NCBI RefSeq assembly: GCF_905475465.1
Contig: NC_062259.1
Coordinates: forward strand, 8,194,501-8,258,500
Direction of reading: 5' to 3'
Origin: Pieris napi
Lineage: Eukaryota > Arthropoda > Insecta > Lepidoptera > Pieridae
Length of the DNA stretch: 64,000 nucleotides
Shown here: one piece after another, positions 49,813 through 63,082 of the stretch
Position numbering within the stretch: position 1 is the stretch's first letter
Layout: every line of letters begins with the position of its first letter
Made by a program: the position numbers and the translations under genes
Notes under the pieces: model-generated
Told to the model about the DNA's origin: nothing
The model's input: only the letters and a program-made list of their open reading frames with translations
Databases searched by the model: none

Positions 49813-50795
49813 ACTATTACCCACCGGAATTTATTTTCACTTTGAATTACATAATTGAATGTATTAGTATCTTTATTGCTATGTGTTAAGGTTCAATTTT
49901 AAATAAAACTTAAGTCTTAGTAGTCGTAGTCTTGCTTCAACCACGGCTTACAAATAACTGTTAGGATATGTAGGTACTTTAAATTAGCCAAAATATATGA
50001 ATCAAGATTATATATTATTTAAAAATATATCTGCTGTCCGTACGTGACATTATATAACTAAAAAATTAAAGACCAAAGATGCATTAAGAATGAAATTAAT
50101 TTTTGACATATAATATCTTTGATTAAATCAATTTTGCCAACTAATTCTCTGTTTATTAACCGGCTTTAAAATAAATGTATGTGCCTTCGGACGACGAATT
50201 TTGGCTCTTTTATATGACGAAAATATATTAGATAATTAACAAGAGTCATAATTCAGGCGAGACAGCACTGGTCTGGATCTGAGGTCTGGCTTTTAGAACA
50301 CGGAAGTCACAGTACCATGTTACACTGATTCTTAACCTAAATCCAGACTGGGCCACAAAATTTGTCACTAGGTACACATACTTCACGTCACAGCACACTT
50401 TTTTTTTACTTGGGGAAATGCATTGCGCATACCCTACCGCGGTGCGACTGCGACTGCACACTACACTAACACTGTTCAATTCAAATAGAAAAATCTCAAC
50501 AAGATAGGTGATTTCAATAAAAATTCAAATTAAAAACTCTCGCAATAAGCATTTGTATTATTTACGATGCCGAACGTGAAAGTTTCCGAACTAATAAAGA
50601 GGAAAATTTGAAAACAATTTAACGTAAAAATTTCCTCGCGCCGTTAAAAGTTCAACTATGCGAAGCTTAGACTGTAATCTGTAGATTATGTTTAATATTA
50701 ACTTTTTTTTTTATTTAATTACACCCTAGACTCCGTTGAAATTTGTACAAAAGCCGATTTATAGGTTTTTGACATTTTTTTATATTTGTGAGGTA
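49813..50795. other. Unassigned A+T-rich DNA
   Basis: A 77-codon minus-strand frame at 50246-50479 lies in a slightly GC-richer stretch and has no recognisable domain. Nothing else is seen. Confidence 0.35.
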
Positions 50796-51635
50796 GGGGA
50801 AGCCCGGGCAAGACGCATAGGTATGTTAAGGGATAATGTAAATTAAAGCCACAATCTGAAATCAATAGAACTCTTTGTACTATGGTTAATATGTGGAAAA
50901 TAATCACATAAACTTAAAAACCTTAATAATTTGTATTTTATTTAAGAATTAACAAAATCCATTATCCGTTTTGCCCGGAGGGTTCGGGAAAACGCCTTAA
51001 GGGCAAAAAGGATAATGAATTAATTAAGATCAGTCTTCGTATTCTTCATAGAATTCTTATTACAGTGAATCCAATCTTGTATTTATTATTTTTACTTAGT
51101 GTATTTGTCATGTTTTTAGTATTGCTGGGGCCTGCTGACTCTGAAATTTTAGACTTTTTATTATTTGCCTTCTGAAATTTTAATGCTTGCTCAGTTTTGA
51201 CAGGAGTAGACGTCGACACCTCTGATTCCTATACAATAATACCTATCCATGCCCATATTCTTTTTGCCCAACACGCAATAATATTAGAAAAAACTTGAAG
51301 ACTTAAAACCATTTTACTAGGTAAACAAAAAGTAACGATTACAAATAATACTTTGATAAACGTGCCGTAGGCTAAATAAAACATTTCATAAGATAACTAA
51401 TGACTAATACAAAAACTTAATGTATAAACCTTCACAAAAATCGTATCAATACAACCATATTTGTTTTATTTTTTTAACAACAAATGCACTCGCGTATTGT
51501 TTTGGTTAAATTGTCATGGAATCACCGGTTGCATGTGAAACGACTTAAAAAAAATCCAAACTGATACCTATTTTAGATTTATGGAAAAATAGTTATTCTT
51601 CTTGCCCGTACTATGCTTCTTGCCCGGGCTTCCCC
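50796..51635. mobile_element. TA-flanked DNA transposon, internally decayed
   Basis: The ends carry perfect 18-base inverted repeats GGGGAAGCCCGGGCAAGA. The match extends, with one mismatch, to GCATAG, about 25 bases per end. Each end is flanked by TA (50794-50795 and 51636-51637), the target duplication of the Tc1/mariner-pogo superfamily. At 840 bp it is too short for a full transposase. A frame on the minus strand (51046-51228) may be a transposase remnant. A second inverted match, CATTATCC...GGATAATG, lies at about 50961-51019. The superfamily call is inferred from the TA sites. Confidence 0.65.
51046..51228 (-). pseudogene. Possible transposase C-terminal fragment
   Basis: A 60-residue frame inside the TA-flanked transposon, rich in Ser, Thr, Lys and Asn, with SESAGPSNTKN in the middle. 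It is closed by TGA and preceded by an in-frame stop. No DDE catalytic block or DNA-binding domain is visible. Its location suggests the linker near the end of a transposase gene. This is inference. Confidence 0.35.
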
Positions 51636-51739
51636 TAAGTATCGATTTTTTATAGTAACCGTTGTTGCAAACAGAAAAACTTTCTTTAGGTCCTTAGATT
51701 ATGTTTTTATTAAAAAAAATCATGTGTCCAATTCACACG

Positions 51740-52300
51740 TGGTAGAAGTGAAACCTTCAAAAACAAAGTTTTTATAATTAAAATATGTAAATTAGACTTC
51801 TTCTCTTTCTAAATGTAGGATCTTTTCTTTAAAAAAATATATATTTTAACGTTAAATTTTTATTTATAACTTTAATATCAATCTTTAATTTGGTAAAAAC
51901 TAAAATAATAAAAGTTTGAAATAAATTCACAAGATCCAACGTGGGAGAAAATGAGATAGGAAGCATTATACAGTGTATAAACTTTTAATTAAGTGTAGTA
52001 CGAAGTTTTCACTTCAAAAAGTTTCTATAACTAATGATTTGTAAATAAAATTGATAAATAATCTAATTTTATAATTAAACTTCTTACTTGACTTACTTAT
52101 TTAATTTTCATCAAATCTGTTTTTTTATTTCAGAAAATGTTCAAATACACACTAACTAAAGTTTATACACTGTATAATGCCTCCTATCTCACTCTCTCCC
52201 ACGCCAAATCCTATTAATTTATGTGTCTGTCTCTTTTTACTGTCGCTTTTTCCGTTGCATCCGGTTTGAAATCACAACGATTCTAAAGAAGTTTCACTTC
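51740..52300. mobile_element. Foldback element with nested inverted repeats
   Basis: An arm of about 43 bases at 51952-51995 (GGGAGAAAATGAGATAGGAA... to ...GTGTATAAACTTT) is the near-perfect reverse complement of 52158-52201. An outer pair GAAGTGAAACCTTC (about 51744) and GAAGTTTCACTTC (about 52286) extends the symmetry. A third GAAGTTTTCACTTC lies between (about 52010). No coding capacity is seen. A strong acceptor-like TTTTTTTATTTCAG ends at 52134 within it. Confidence 0.55.
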
Positions 52301-53529
52301 AAAAAACCTAAACCTAAAGAAAGGAAAAATATTTTACGAAAATATTTATTTATTCATTTCGAAATCACACAGTTAACATATAGTACAATAAACAATTATA
52401 CTAAAGATGGAATACATGATATAATAAGTATACAAAAGGGTTCAAACATTTACGAAAGGAAAAATAAATAAAAATTATTAAATACACTTAACTAAGTAGT
52501 ATACTAAAAGGTAAAATACCTAATTCGGCTGTGTTGTGTGATGGTGTGAGTAGGTGTGTACATATGTGGGGTGTGCTCATGATGCAGGTTAGCGCTATGG
52601 ATATTCTTAATACCTTTAATCATATTCCCCGATAGCTTAAACAAGTCGAGGCTTAAATAGTGCTCGTTGTATGTCCGGGCTGCGCAATACTGAACTGAGT
52701 TTTTTGCATAGTTGGTGTGGATGTGACGAACGTATATTAAGTATGTAAGTTCAAGAGACTGAAAAAGAACAGATAAAATCGCTGATATGTATATTTTAAA
52801 AAGGATGCTGCAAATTATTCAAAACTTACTATGCATAACATAACGGTTGTACTATAAAAACTTGTAATGATATGGTAATGGTGATAATTACAAAATATAA
52901 TATCGTACTTGGAATCGGCCAGGTATAACGTTCCTCCCACATAACTCATTTATTATAAGCCACATAACCACGTATTGTAGACGAGAAAAAATAGAAAAAG
53001 CGACAATAGAAATAACTATTCACAAATAGATATCTAATAATGAAATTGTATTGTGTATAATAAATATACAGCAGAGCGTTGAACGTCTCGGTTCGGCGGA
53101 CCATTTAATAGCAGGCTTGGCTAATTTAATAAGGTTCTCTGTGTGCCGCTCTAGCTTTTTTGACATATGTGTGAAATTCCATATAATATTATTAATAATT
53201 AGGTCAATCATTCTGAGGCATTCCAAATAAGCTGTGTGCCATCTGGCATTTTTACGGCATATAATACAAAAACAAAGCAAAATTCGGTTATCTGCAGTAT
53301 TCCACTATTCAATGGTCCATAGTGTGTCTAATCAAGTCAGACAGCCTAAACGAAATCCTCGATATTCTGTTTCATCAATTTTTAACTGTATTGACAGTAC
53401 CTTTTACCATTTCAGATGATATTACAATTCATCCGTATCGAGTGAATATACTACTAGCGTAAAATATTCTAACCCCTAAATAAAAGAACGTAAATCGCAA
53501 ACTCTTCAGGAAGTGATTATAAAGCTCGA
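52301..53529. other. Unassigned A+T-rich DNA
   Basis: I see no gene or repeat that can be supported here. Confidence 0.35.
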
Positions 53530-53770
53530 AACTCGGGCGGATTTTCGGATCAATAGTTTTGGTACAAACAAACTTGGTTACCATGCAGACGGTGCAAAGT
53601 GCTCTGGCCTCTTGTATTTTTAATATCCCTCCGCCTCCCGCACCCCCTCAGTTTTAACATAATATAAAATTATAAGCGGCATGAATCACGATAATGCGAG
53701 CGGCTGCGCGGCCAATTCACAACTTTGCCGAGGTAGGGTCTACCCGCCCGCGCTCCTCCACCCTTACACA
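53530..53770. promoter_or_regulatory. GC-rich island, possible regulatory element
   Basis: The block has C-runs and CpG-rich stretches (for example around 53625-53650 and 53698-53765) in A+T-rich flanks, without a coding frame. A regulatory role is inference from composition. Confidence 0.25.
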
Positions 53771-56479
53771 GACTACTTAAACTTATAACAATACATTTTA
53801 ATTTCAATAATAATACCCCACACTGATATTATACAATTTATATTCCGGCTTTACAAATTCGAAACTTGGCTCGTTTATTATGTCTGTCGTAGTTTAAACT
53901 TAGCGTCGGGGCACTTTAGATTATTGCTATGTAAGTAATCGAGTACACCATTTATAAACAAAGGAAAAGATCTAAATTAAGGTACCGTCATTCGTTGACG
54001 AAACACATACATCAGGGGAGCCCTTATAAGAAGTACCTCAAGGCTAGCGGTTAAATTTATCAGCCTCTGTTATCATTTAGTCTGTGATCGCCCCGCGCGG
54101 CACGGGCAAAAAGAAAACTTTTATTTTTATAAGACAAGAAATTTATTATAGCTGATGCCCGTGTCGGTTTCGCGATTCTTCGGAAATAGAATGTAAACGC
54201 GCCTCGCAATAAATTTACTAAATTACAAAAATTCATTTGTTTGCTCCGCTTTTGTTCTAACGGATGATAAATTACATAAGCCATTTTAATAAAATAAATT
54301 ATAAAGTCTGTACAAAATAAAAAGTTATTCAAAAATGGATCTTTATTTAACTATAAATTATGCAATTGAATAATGCCTAGAGCAGCATACATTAATATTT
54401 AAACATTACAAGCTGGTTAGTGAATGTCGAAAGTGCAAATATAATATTATGTTTTTATTAGCGCTATGTCTAATACTAATAATAATGATATGTAATTGCT
54501 AAATGCGAAACCCTATTAATTTCTCTTGTTTATAACGTTGTTGGCAGAATATTAAAGCGTTATAGGATGTCAGTATAAACGAATATAATAACATAACGTC
54601 ACTCGGTAGTGTCAGTAGTTTTTTTAATTGAGCGAATATTTGTACGGTTTTCGTAATGTTATAGAAACCTTCCTAAGTTTTTGGTAGATTGGCATACATA
54701 TGTTTATCGTTCAAGAGGTCGCAAAAATTCACGAAATTAAAACAGGCTATCGGGACCTTGATTAACACTGGAATAAGATAGAAAAACATCTTTTTTTTTT
54801 AAATCTATGAATGAATTTATCTATGAATTTAGTATTGTAATTACATAAGTATAGATTAGTGCATTTTATATTGGATGATTGAGGAACATTTATTAACTCA
54901 TTGGCCCTCACGACTATAGACTCATCGTAAATATACGGCTAGGGATCATGAATTTTTTATATTAGCACTCGCCGTTATCATTACGATGTTTTACCCCGTA
55001 AGACTGAGAGCTTAAGCAAAAGCTTCTTAAGTCTATGTTGTACATACAAATTTGTTAATAATGTACAGCGTTTAGTTAAAGTAAAAAAATATTCAAATTT
55101 ACTTTGATAGCGCAATGATTGTCAAAATAGTGCCAATGAAAATCTATCAGTAAGCGTTGACGATAAAGTTCATATTCGCTAACTAGACACGGCCGGATGA
55201 CTGCTTTAAGAGGCAGAAGCTGCATGGAAAAGTAACCCTTACTACGTATGTGATAAAAATCAAAATAATTCTGATAAACAGAAACTAAAGGACATAGATG
55301 ATTGTTCTTTCAAATTACGTAGTTGTGCATATAAATCGAATTTGATATTATAAAAATAGTACTATTTTGATTTCTTGTCAATTGTAATATGGTCTTATCT
55401 TTTCCGGACAAATAAAACAATTAATAAATTACGAAGTTATTGTAACTTGTAATTAAAAAGTCACTTGACATCTTTGGATTCGGTTAAGGCCTTAATTCAT
55501 TTTAAAAGGTTAATACATTAAAAACAGAGCCGAAGTTAAAAAGCACAGTAAAAGTTTTCAATTTGAAAGCTTTAATTGAAATTCCAAGAAAATAATTAAG
55601 TCAAAAACATTGTCCGTTTGTAATTGTGAATGCCGTGTTTAATTACTAAACCGTGGTCGCGCCTTGCTATTAATATTTATAGTAAATACAGGTTTTTGCT
55701 ATATATGTATACAGTTTTTGTAATCCTCATAAAATTCTTTTTTTTATATTATAATAATTATATTATATGTTCTTTATATGACGTGGGAATCCAGCCCCTA
55801 TACATCTTGACCCACTCGCAAAACCCTGCAGGTCGAGTGGGATGAGAAGGAATAAATTTACCAATCCAGTCCGTTTGCCTCATGCATCTTTGAAAGGCTT
55901 TAGAATACCGTCGGGAATTGAACTTAGCACAAACTTCTTAAACAAGAGTGACGTAACGGCAATATGCACTAAACAGCGTGGAAACTGTCAAAATTTGCTT
56001 TAGACAAACTTACATTTTTTATCTAAGCAAACCGCACAAAGCTTTTCTTTATTCCGTAGTCAAGGACACGACAAGGTCACAAAGAATCATTTGTTTAAAA
56101 GTTTAAAAAATACCAGTTACAAATGGCATCTGTCATTTCTATTCAACACGAAACGGACGGCAATATTTTATAACCTAAGAATCGATAAAAATGCGTAAAG
56201 CTCCCCGTCTTGGTCAGGGTTCCGGTACGAGAATGAAAAGCAAATATTTAACATGTTTACAAAACAGGAATCATTTATGCTTATTAACCGATTCCAACTA
56301 ATTGACTTTTAATCAGCTGATACACACGCTTCAAAGAAATTACATCCGTCGCACGCCCATGCCCAAACCATGACAAACAAATGTTCGTAATTTGTTAACA
56401 CAAACTAAAACAAACGAACGCAAAAATACATATACTAAATAAAAATTCATACGGCATTTATTATTACAACATTTTATAT
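53771..56479. other. Unassigned A+T-rich DNA
   Basis: There is a small hairpin, CCCACTCG/CGAGTGGG, at about 55811-55841. No genes or repeats are recognised. Confidence 0.35.
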
Positions 56480-56720
56480 CTAAATCGGCGTTTACGATGG
56501 AGAACAATGCCGGGCTCCGGACCAAACAAAAGTGGGACGCAAATAAAGAAAACAATAAAATTAGATTATATAAACACATAAAAAATATCCAGATCGTTCG
56601 CTGCGGCGGCGACGCATGCGTCTCGCACCCACCGCGTATTACATCAAATAAATTAACATTAACGGGCAACGGCGGGGCCCGGTCGCGACCTTTCGCGCTC
56701 TATTGCTACGGAACATTAGA
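56480..56720. promoter_or_regulatory. CpG-rich island with overlapping ORFs on both strands
   Basis: The island contains GACGCATGCGTC (56611-56622), a perfect palindrome resembling an NRF1 half-site pair. A 112-codon ATG-started frame (56497-56835, +) with a reasonable start context overlaps a 109-codon minus frame (56340-56669). Neither has a recognisable domain. Long frames on both strands are expected where A+T-rich stops are depleted, so a regulatory island is more likely than a gene. Confidence 0.3.
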
Positions 56721-57029
56721 AATATGCACTAGCATCGCTGAACTCGATGAAATTTGCCTATTTTCAATAAACCTCTTCTCATTTACTAAAAACCAACATA
56801 GTAGTATTTATACCATCAGAAAAAATATACTCTAATAGTACAGGCTAATATAACATACATAGCAATAGGGAACCATTTAATCTGCTTTCTCCAATAAGTC
56901 CTACCGAGAAGGAGAAATTCAATATTTAAAAAAACTTATAAAATCTAAGCAATGTAAATTTTGAAATGTTACTAATGAAGATGGCTATTTAAAAAAAGAA
57001 TAGTTTTAAATCAAGTATTTTAGAAAATT

Positions 57030-57062
57030 AATTGGATGAGCAAAGCGAGCGACTAAAGCTAG
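57030..57062 (+). mobile_element. Helitron 3' end fragment
   Basis: GAGCAAAGCGAGCGACTAAAG followed by CTAG and a flanking T resembles the 3' terminus of short lepidopteran Helitrons, which end CTAG|T after a GC-rich block. No 5' TC terminus is recognisable upstream, so the rest is lost or too diverged. Confidence 0.4.
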
Positions 57063-60000
57063 TTTGGTAATAATCTACTTTTAGTCTAATCTAGTACAGG
57101 CACAATCCAACTGTAATAAATAACTCACATCGCGCTCTGCAGACACGAAACAATGAAACAACTATTCCCTGAAGGTCATAATCTATTGTCATAATTAATT
57201 TTTAATCTAAAAGAAATATTATATCCGTCTGGTACGTGTTCTTTTGTTACGATGCTAAAAAGTAATATTTTATAGCAAATGTTTCTTTAAAAAGTTCAAA
57301 GAAATTTACGTTTAAATTGAATGCTCATTGTAATTGGTGTGGTTTCATTCGACTCAATATAGAAATGATCTGATTCAAGTTCCTTAATCACATTTGCAAA
57401 GGCCATATTCATTATTCACATTGTTACATTATTATGTTAAATTGCTGTCTAAGGGTGAAGTAGACAAAACTTGTTTTAAAAAATAGAATAGGACTAATCG
57501 AATCAGTTATGAAGGACATCGTGAAGGACCTTCGAGCCTTACACCGTTCTTGACACTAGAACATTCCAGAAGTTAAAATCATAAAGGCCGTTGATGTAAA
57601 AACAAAACACAAATCAGGGGAAACACTAGTTATAACACACGCCGTGATAAATATCTAACAAAGTGCTTGCACGGGAAAAAGTCGAGTGAGGCGATGATTT
57701 TTCACATTTTATTTACAATATAATTATTCATCGCACGTTAGATACATAACTGCGTCGCTCAATGATGCGTGGAAAGTAACGCTTGATCAAGTTTTTGGAT
57801 CAATAACTGTTTTATTATTTACCTTTGCTGATATTTCTTAAAGTACAATTTTGAACATTCAACAGTAAATTCACACATTTGGATAGTTGAAATAAAGTTA
57901 AATATTTAACCACGTCCCGTTGTCGTGTAGGCACTATCCTTAATTTATATAAACAAGAAACTTACCCATCGGTAATATAATATGCGGTTTTCTATATGCG
58001 TTCCATTTAATTAATTTGCATCAATTATGCGTTATACGGGCCCCGTATCTTTAACATAATATTATGCTTAAAAATTATGCAAATATTAAGAATCCCACGC
58101 ATGACAACCATTATGACCTTTTGCAATTTAAATATTAATAAGAAAATACATGAGAGTACTTCCTCAAAAAAGGTGACATTGCAATCCTCTCTTCCAATTG
58201 TACAAAGCCAAAATAAACTAATTATAATTAGCTACGCAAAAATACTTGGACAAATCACAATTTAAGTTAAATACAATTTAAAATTCGTCTGCAAAGAAAA
58301 AGAAGTACGTCTGGCCAGGTGCTCCCGCATTCACTTAGGTACAGGAAGAGTAATAAGTATTGTGTTGTTAGAAGCCTCAACACTTGCCTTAAAAAGCACG
58401 TGTTTGTCCCATATCCATTGGTACTTCAAACTAAACAAAATTCTATTTATAACGTTCTAATCCATTTGAAATACAGTGATACAATGTAGTCGATGAAGCG
58501 GCGAACATATCGAGTTAATTATTAGCTCTCTTGTTTGCTTATTTCCTGGTATTCACATGAGTGACAGCTATTTCAGCAACAAAATTTCACTGTGAATCAA
58601 AGGTATTCTGCATATATTTAAATTTTCCATTGTAAGTCATACCATACCGTGGTACTAACTTCATTTGTGGTAGGATTTAATTAGTGGGTACCGGTCATGA
58701 TCATTAGCGTGACTATTGTATGAACTAGCTATTATTTAGACAACTTTCAATCGTAGCTTTGAATAGCGGAAGTAGGAGTATAGAATTATGTATCTGTAAA
58801 TAGAACCTTTTAAATACCATGACAGTAAATGGTTAATTGTGCAACTATAATTGGCATTTAATAGTACCATGTTAAAAACATAAAAGAAGGGATTTTTAAT
58901 ATAAACCACAAAAACCTAAGAGTAATATTTATAGATATGATAACCATAAATATTATACGTGAAATGTTAATAATTCCAGTAAAAAATTTCACAGTCTGAT
59001 GCATTCTTTGCTAAGAAACTTTCTCATAGATTCCAATCGATTATTTATTTATTGATTGAATTGTGTGATTTTCCGTTTTATTTTATTAATTGAGACATTT
59101 AATATAGATTAATAATTTATAAAACTAAAAAGGTAATGCAATAAAGTTTTATAAATATAAAACTATTACACGCCTCACTACAAAAGTAACAAAAAATATA
59201 TAATATAAATCAATTTTATTGATAAGTTTAAACGTTGAATTATTAAATTATTTCTATATGAAAGTTACGTTCAAAATAGTAATACGTTCTCACATTAGGC
59301 TTTATGATATTTAGGTCAATGTAGATCCATATACATAGCTCAGATATCGGTTTTCTGTCAGAACCGTCGACAACTCAAGCAGAGTCTATTTAAATTTATC
59401 AATAATTCCAATTTTCATATCTAACTTTTTGTGTATGTCGAACTCGTCGAACACAGTAGCTGTCGAGTACCCAGTAATATAGATATTCTCTCGAACCCGG
59501 AATTATGATTACATGCTTTCAAAATAAAGTACTCACAAATTTCACTTAGTCTACAAATTGCTCGCGAGAACAGTTACTTCTTACTATCATTAAATTATAA
59601 TTAGCCTGAACTACTTAAGTATATTTAATAAACGCTAAAGAAGCTCCAAGTACATGAAGAAAACTCATACATTTAATGAAACAGAGTGCAACAGACGACT
59701 GCGAATAGATATTAATATGTATGAGTGCATTGACATTTTAACAATAAAAACGTTATATTTTTAACCTTAAGCCAATAATAATAAGGAGCAGAACGCGATC
59801 ATAACAATAGGTATTATAAATATTGACAAAGGTAATAATCTTCAATCAACACCACTGATGTGAAATGATTCATGGTTAATAGACGCTTTTGAATCTATGG
59901 GAGGTATGTTTTGAATCGAATTATGGGAAAGAAAATGCAACATGTTTTGCGATTAATCGTGAGACTGGTTTGTCGACTTTAGGCTTCTTTGATAGAGATA

Positions 60001-62667
60001 AATCAGTTTAACTCTGGAGATGTACCAGAATAGAGCATATGATTTTTTGTTAATACTAAGTTTCATTGCCCATCGGGATTTTATCAATTCAACAGTTATA
60101 ATGACATTTTAAACAATATTCTTGATAATAATTTTAATTTGTATTCTATAATTAAAATTGGCATACTGTGACCTTTATTCATGAATTGTTATATTCCTGC
60201 TCCCCTAATATGGGTTAAAAAGCATGAATATAATTCGCTTTTTCTTTAATAGAATATTAATTAAAGTTGGTTTACACTTCCAGTTTTTAATGTGTTAGAG
60301 ATATTTATTCCTACTTGTGTATAGTGCATTGCATACCATAATTAAACATCGCAAGACGTCAGCTTTTATTTCATGTTTAATAACGTGGAGATGACTCCAG
60401 ATTTGGAACACTTGATGTAATTGTCTCCGGAATGAATAAATATTAAAACCTTTAAAAAGTAGACATTAATCATTGCCGCCTCAATCTACACATGTTGCTT
60501 TTATGGACACATAGAAATAGTTTTCAAGCCAACTTCGCCAGTATAAATGCATATCTATTTCGTCTAAATTGTTGAACTTTGTGACATAAGAGAACATTTT
60601 TACACGTTATTGTTTTGTTTTTTTTTTTATTTTTTTCCGAGCTAAGAGGTGGTATGAATGCGGAGCCTTTGCACTTAGTTACATTGGCATAATGTCAGGC
60701 GAGGTCTGAACTAGTGTGGTGAATTATATGGAACCGACTCTTCGTTGCTACTTGAATATAAATTGACTAATTAATGTTAAACGCTAGAATATTAACCAAA
60801 TAGAGTTGCGTGGAAACAACATTGTAACTAGTTCATATCATATTAATATTTCAAACTAATTTTAATATAAAATTGTCACGAACAATAGAATTGAATATTT
60901 AGATTAGGTGTTAATATAATTTACTATCCCGTGTCGAAGTTATTGTCATTTTAATTTCAAGCAATAGTTGAAGCTATATATTTGTAGTAATAATTCGTTG
61001 TAAAAACGTAAGGAATTTAATATTATAAGAAAATGACATGAAGCTTTTCGAGACTCTCCGTAAAATTCGTCTAAAAGCTCACAAAACGACAACAACGCTA
61101 AAAACTTTCTGAGTATGAACCGTTAGGCATATTCAAACTCATTTTAAATTTAATAAAATCTAAAATGAACCAAGCCCACGTATTTTTAATAGCATACTGA
61201 ATTCTATTGCAAAGTATTATGTTTATTTATTAACAAACCGCTTTTCAACGCTAGGCACACTGAAACATTGGTACATAAAGAAAAAAAAACAACAATATTT
61301 TATGTGACAAGCACTTATAGGCAAAAACAACAAACACGAACAGAAAAATAATCTATTCATAAATTATTATAATAAAAACTAAACCTGGATATCGGTAAGT
61401 TGTGACCAAACCGCGCTCTTCTGGAAGGAGGGACAAATGGGATGATGGGATGCCTAGGGTATCTAGTTTACACGAAAATTAATTTTATTTAAAAGAATCA
61501 TCGGGCATTAGATCTTGAACAATCTTGGTTCATATAACTTTTGAGGTTCATCTTTTTGCGTTTTTTAAAAATACATTACAATACACCCTATTTCCGATTT
61601 TCACTGATCCAAAAGCCAATATTATAGTGAGTGATTTTAGGGAAGCTTTAGGCTAGCTTTTGATTGAGCTTTGGGGATTCTCTACAAGCTGTAGTACATA
61701 TCATCACGCCCTTGTGGAATCCTCCAAGAGTGGAATGTGATCTACCGATTCATTAGAGCGTGATCACGACTAAAAAGCCACATCAACGCGCTAGTTGACA
61801 GGCCCACAATGTAAAATCCTCTTTATTTGTCCGCCGACTGACACAATGCTCTCAATGACTCACAATAGCGAATTAAGTATTATTTTAAATTGACGTAATT
61901 GAAAAATATGCAGTTGCTCGCGTTCACTGCTCGAATAAATTGATTCATGTATTCTACGGACTAGTCGGCTGATATTTTATAGAATTAAGCAGTCATTACT
62001 TTAATTTGTTTTATTAAAACATGTTACAGATATATGTGTATTTGGTAAACGGGTATATCTGTAATCACCATCAGTCGCCATGATAGGTATACGGTGCAAT
62101 AGGGTTCTACATGCTACATATATATATGTAATATGTATATATATTCGATGGACTACTACGGGCAGAGGCCCGTATACGTAGGCGTATACAGAGGTATACG
62201 CAAATAAAACATTTAAAATCCTTTTATTTAATCGCATTTTATTAATTGTCGATACCATATCCGCGGATTTGATTTTAGTAAATTTAAATGGCATTTAAAA
62301 CAAAAGACTGAGAACAATAACGCTACAGATTTCTACAAATTATAATTAAAATATTAATAAGTAAAATTATTATAATTATTGTGTTGTCAAAGCATAGTCA
62401 CCCATCATATGTCAATTATATTGAGCATTTGATTGGTGGGATTATGTCTACCTCAATCATTGGTGATAATTAATTGGTGGGTATTTCTACGCAATTTGTA
62501 GGTGAATTTATAAGTTTACCGGCTCAAGAAGTTAGGAATTAAATATTTAATTTAATCTATGCTTCAAAATTCAAAGTTCTGTATTTAATTAGCTTTAGTT
62601 CAGATTGAGGCCTCCCTATTAAGTCAAAGACCTGTGACAGGGAGATGCTGTGAGTTTGATAAAGCAA
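57063..62667. other. Unassigned, mostly A+T-rich DNA
   Basis: Contains a 15-base palindrome ATACGGG-C-CCCGTAT at 58034-58048 and twin hairpins at 62157-62201. No gene or dispersed repeat is recognisable. Confidence 0.35.
62157..62201. repeat. Twin perfect hairpins with identical AGAG loops
   Basis: TACGGGC-AGAG-GCCCGTA (62157-62174) is followed seven bases later by GCGTATAC-AGAG-GTATACGC (62182-62201). Both stems are perfect and both loops are AGAG. No known RNA family is recognised. Confidence 0.6.
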
Positions 62668-63038
62668 TCTTCTATATATATAAAAAGAAAATGGTGTTCG
62701 TTTGAGGCTCTTTCACGCTTAAACCACTGATCGTATCGACATGAAACTACCACCATTCGATGCGAATTTTTTCCTAGATGGTTTATGGCTAATTCCAACG
62801 TTCCTTCATTTTTTTATTTCTGTTTTACTTTTATGAAAATTTTTCCCGCTAATAAAAACAAAAGAGGCTTCCTAGAACCGCAAAACGTCAACATCTGTTA
62901 AAAACTCGATTTTCGAAATATTTCAATTTTCTTAGCGGGAAGTTAAAAAGAAGAATAATCAAAATATGAAAAAAAATAAAATAATGAAACATAAAATTTA
63001 TTTTAATTCGTCCAGCAAAGCGGGCGCGAAACGGCTAG
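62668..63038 (+). mobile_element. Short non-autonomous Helitron
   Basis: The element begins TCTTCTATATATATAAAA after a flanking A. It contains the familiar TTTTTCCCGCTAA block and ends AGCAAAGCGGGCGCG...GGCTAG followed by T. A|TC...CTAG|T is the Helitron insertion signature. At 371 bp it has no Rep/helicase gene and depends on proteins encoded elsewhere. The 3'-terminal hairpin is degraded. A retroelement tail starts one base beyond the 3' end. Confidence 0.7.
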
Positions 63039-63039
63039 T

Positions 63040-63082
63040 TTTTTTATGTAACAGGGAACAAACGGGGGAGGCTCATCTGTTA
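63040..63082 (-). mobile_element. Retroelement tail, family A, fragment 5a
   Basis: TTTTTTATGTAACAGGGAAC and GGGGGAGGCTCATCTG are the complement of the family's extreme 3' end. Only about 40 bases remain. It lies head-to-head with fragment 5b. Confidence 0.65.
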
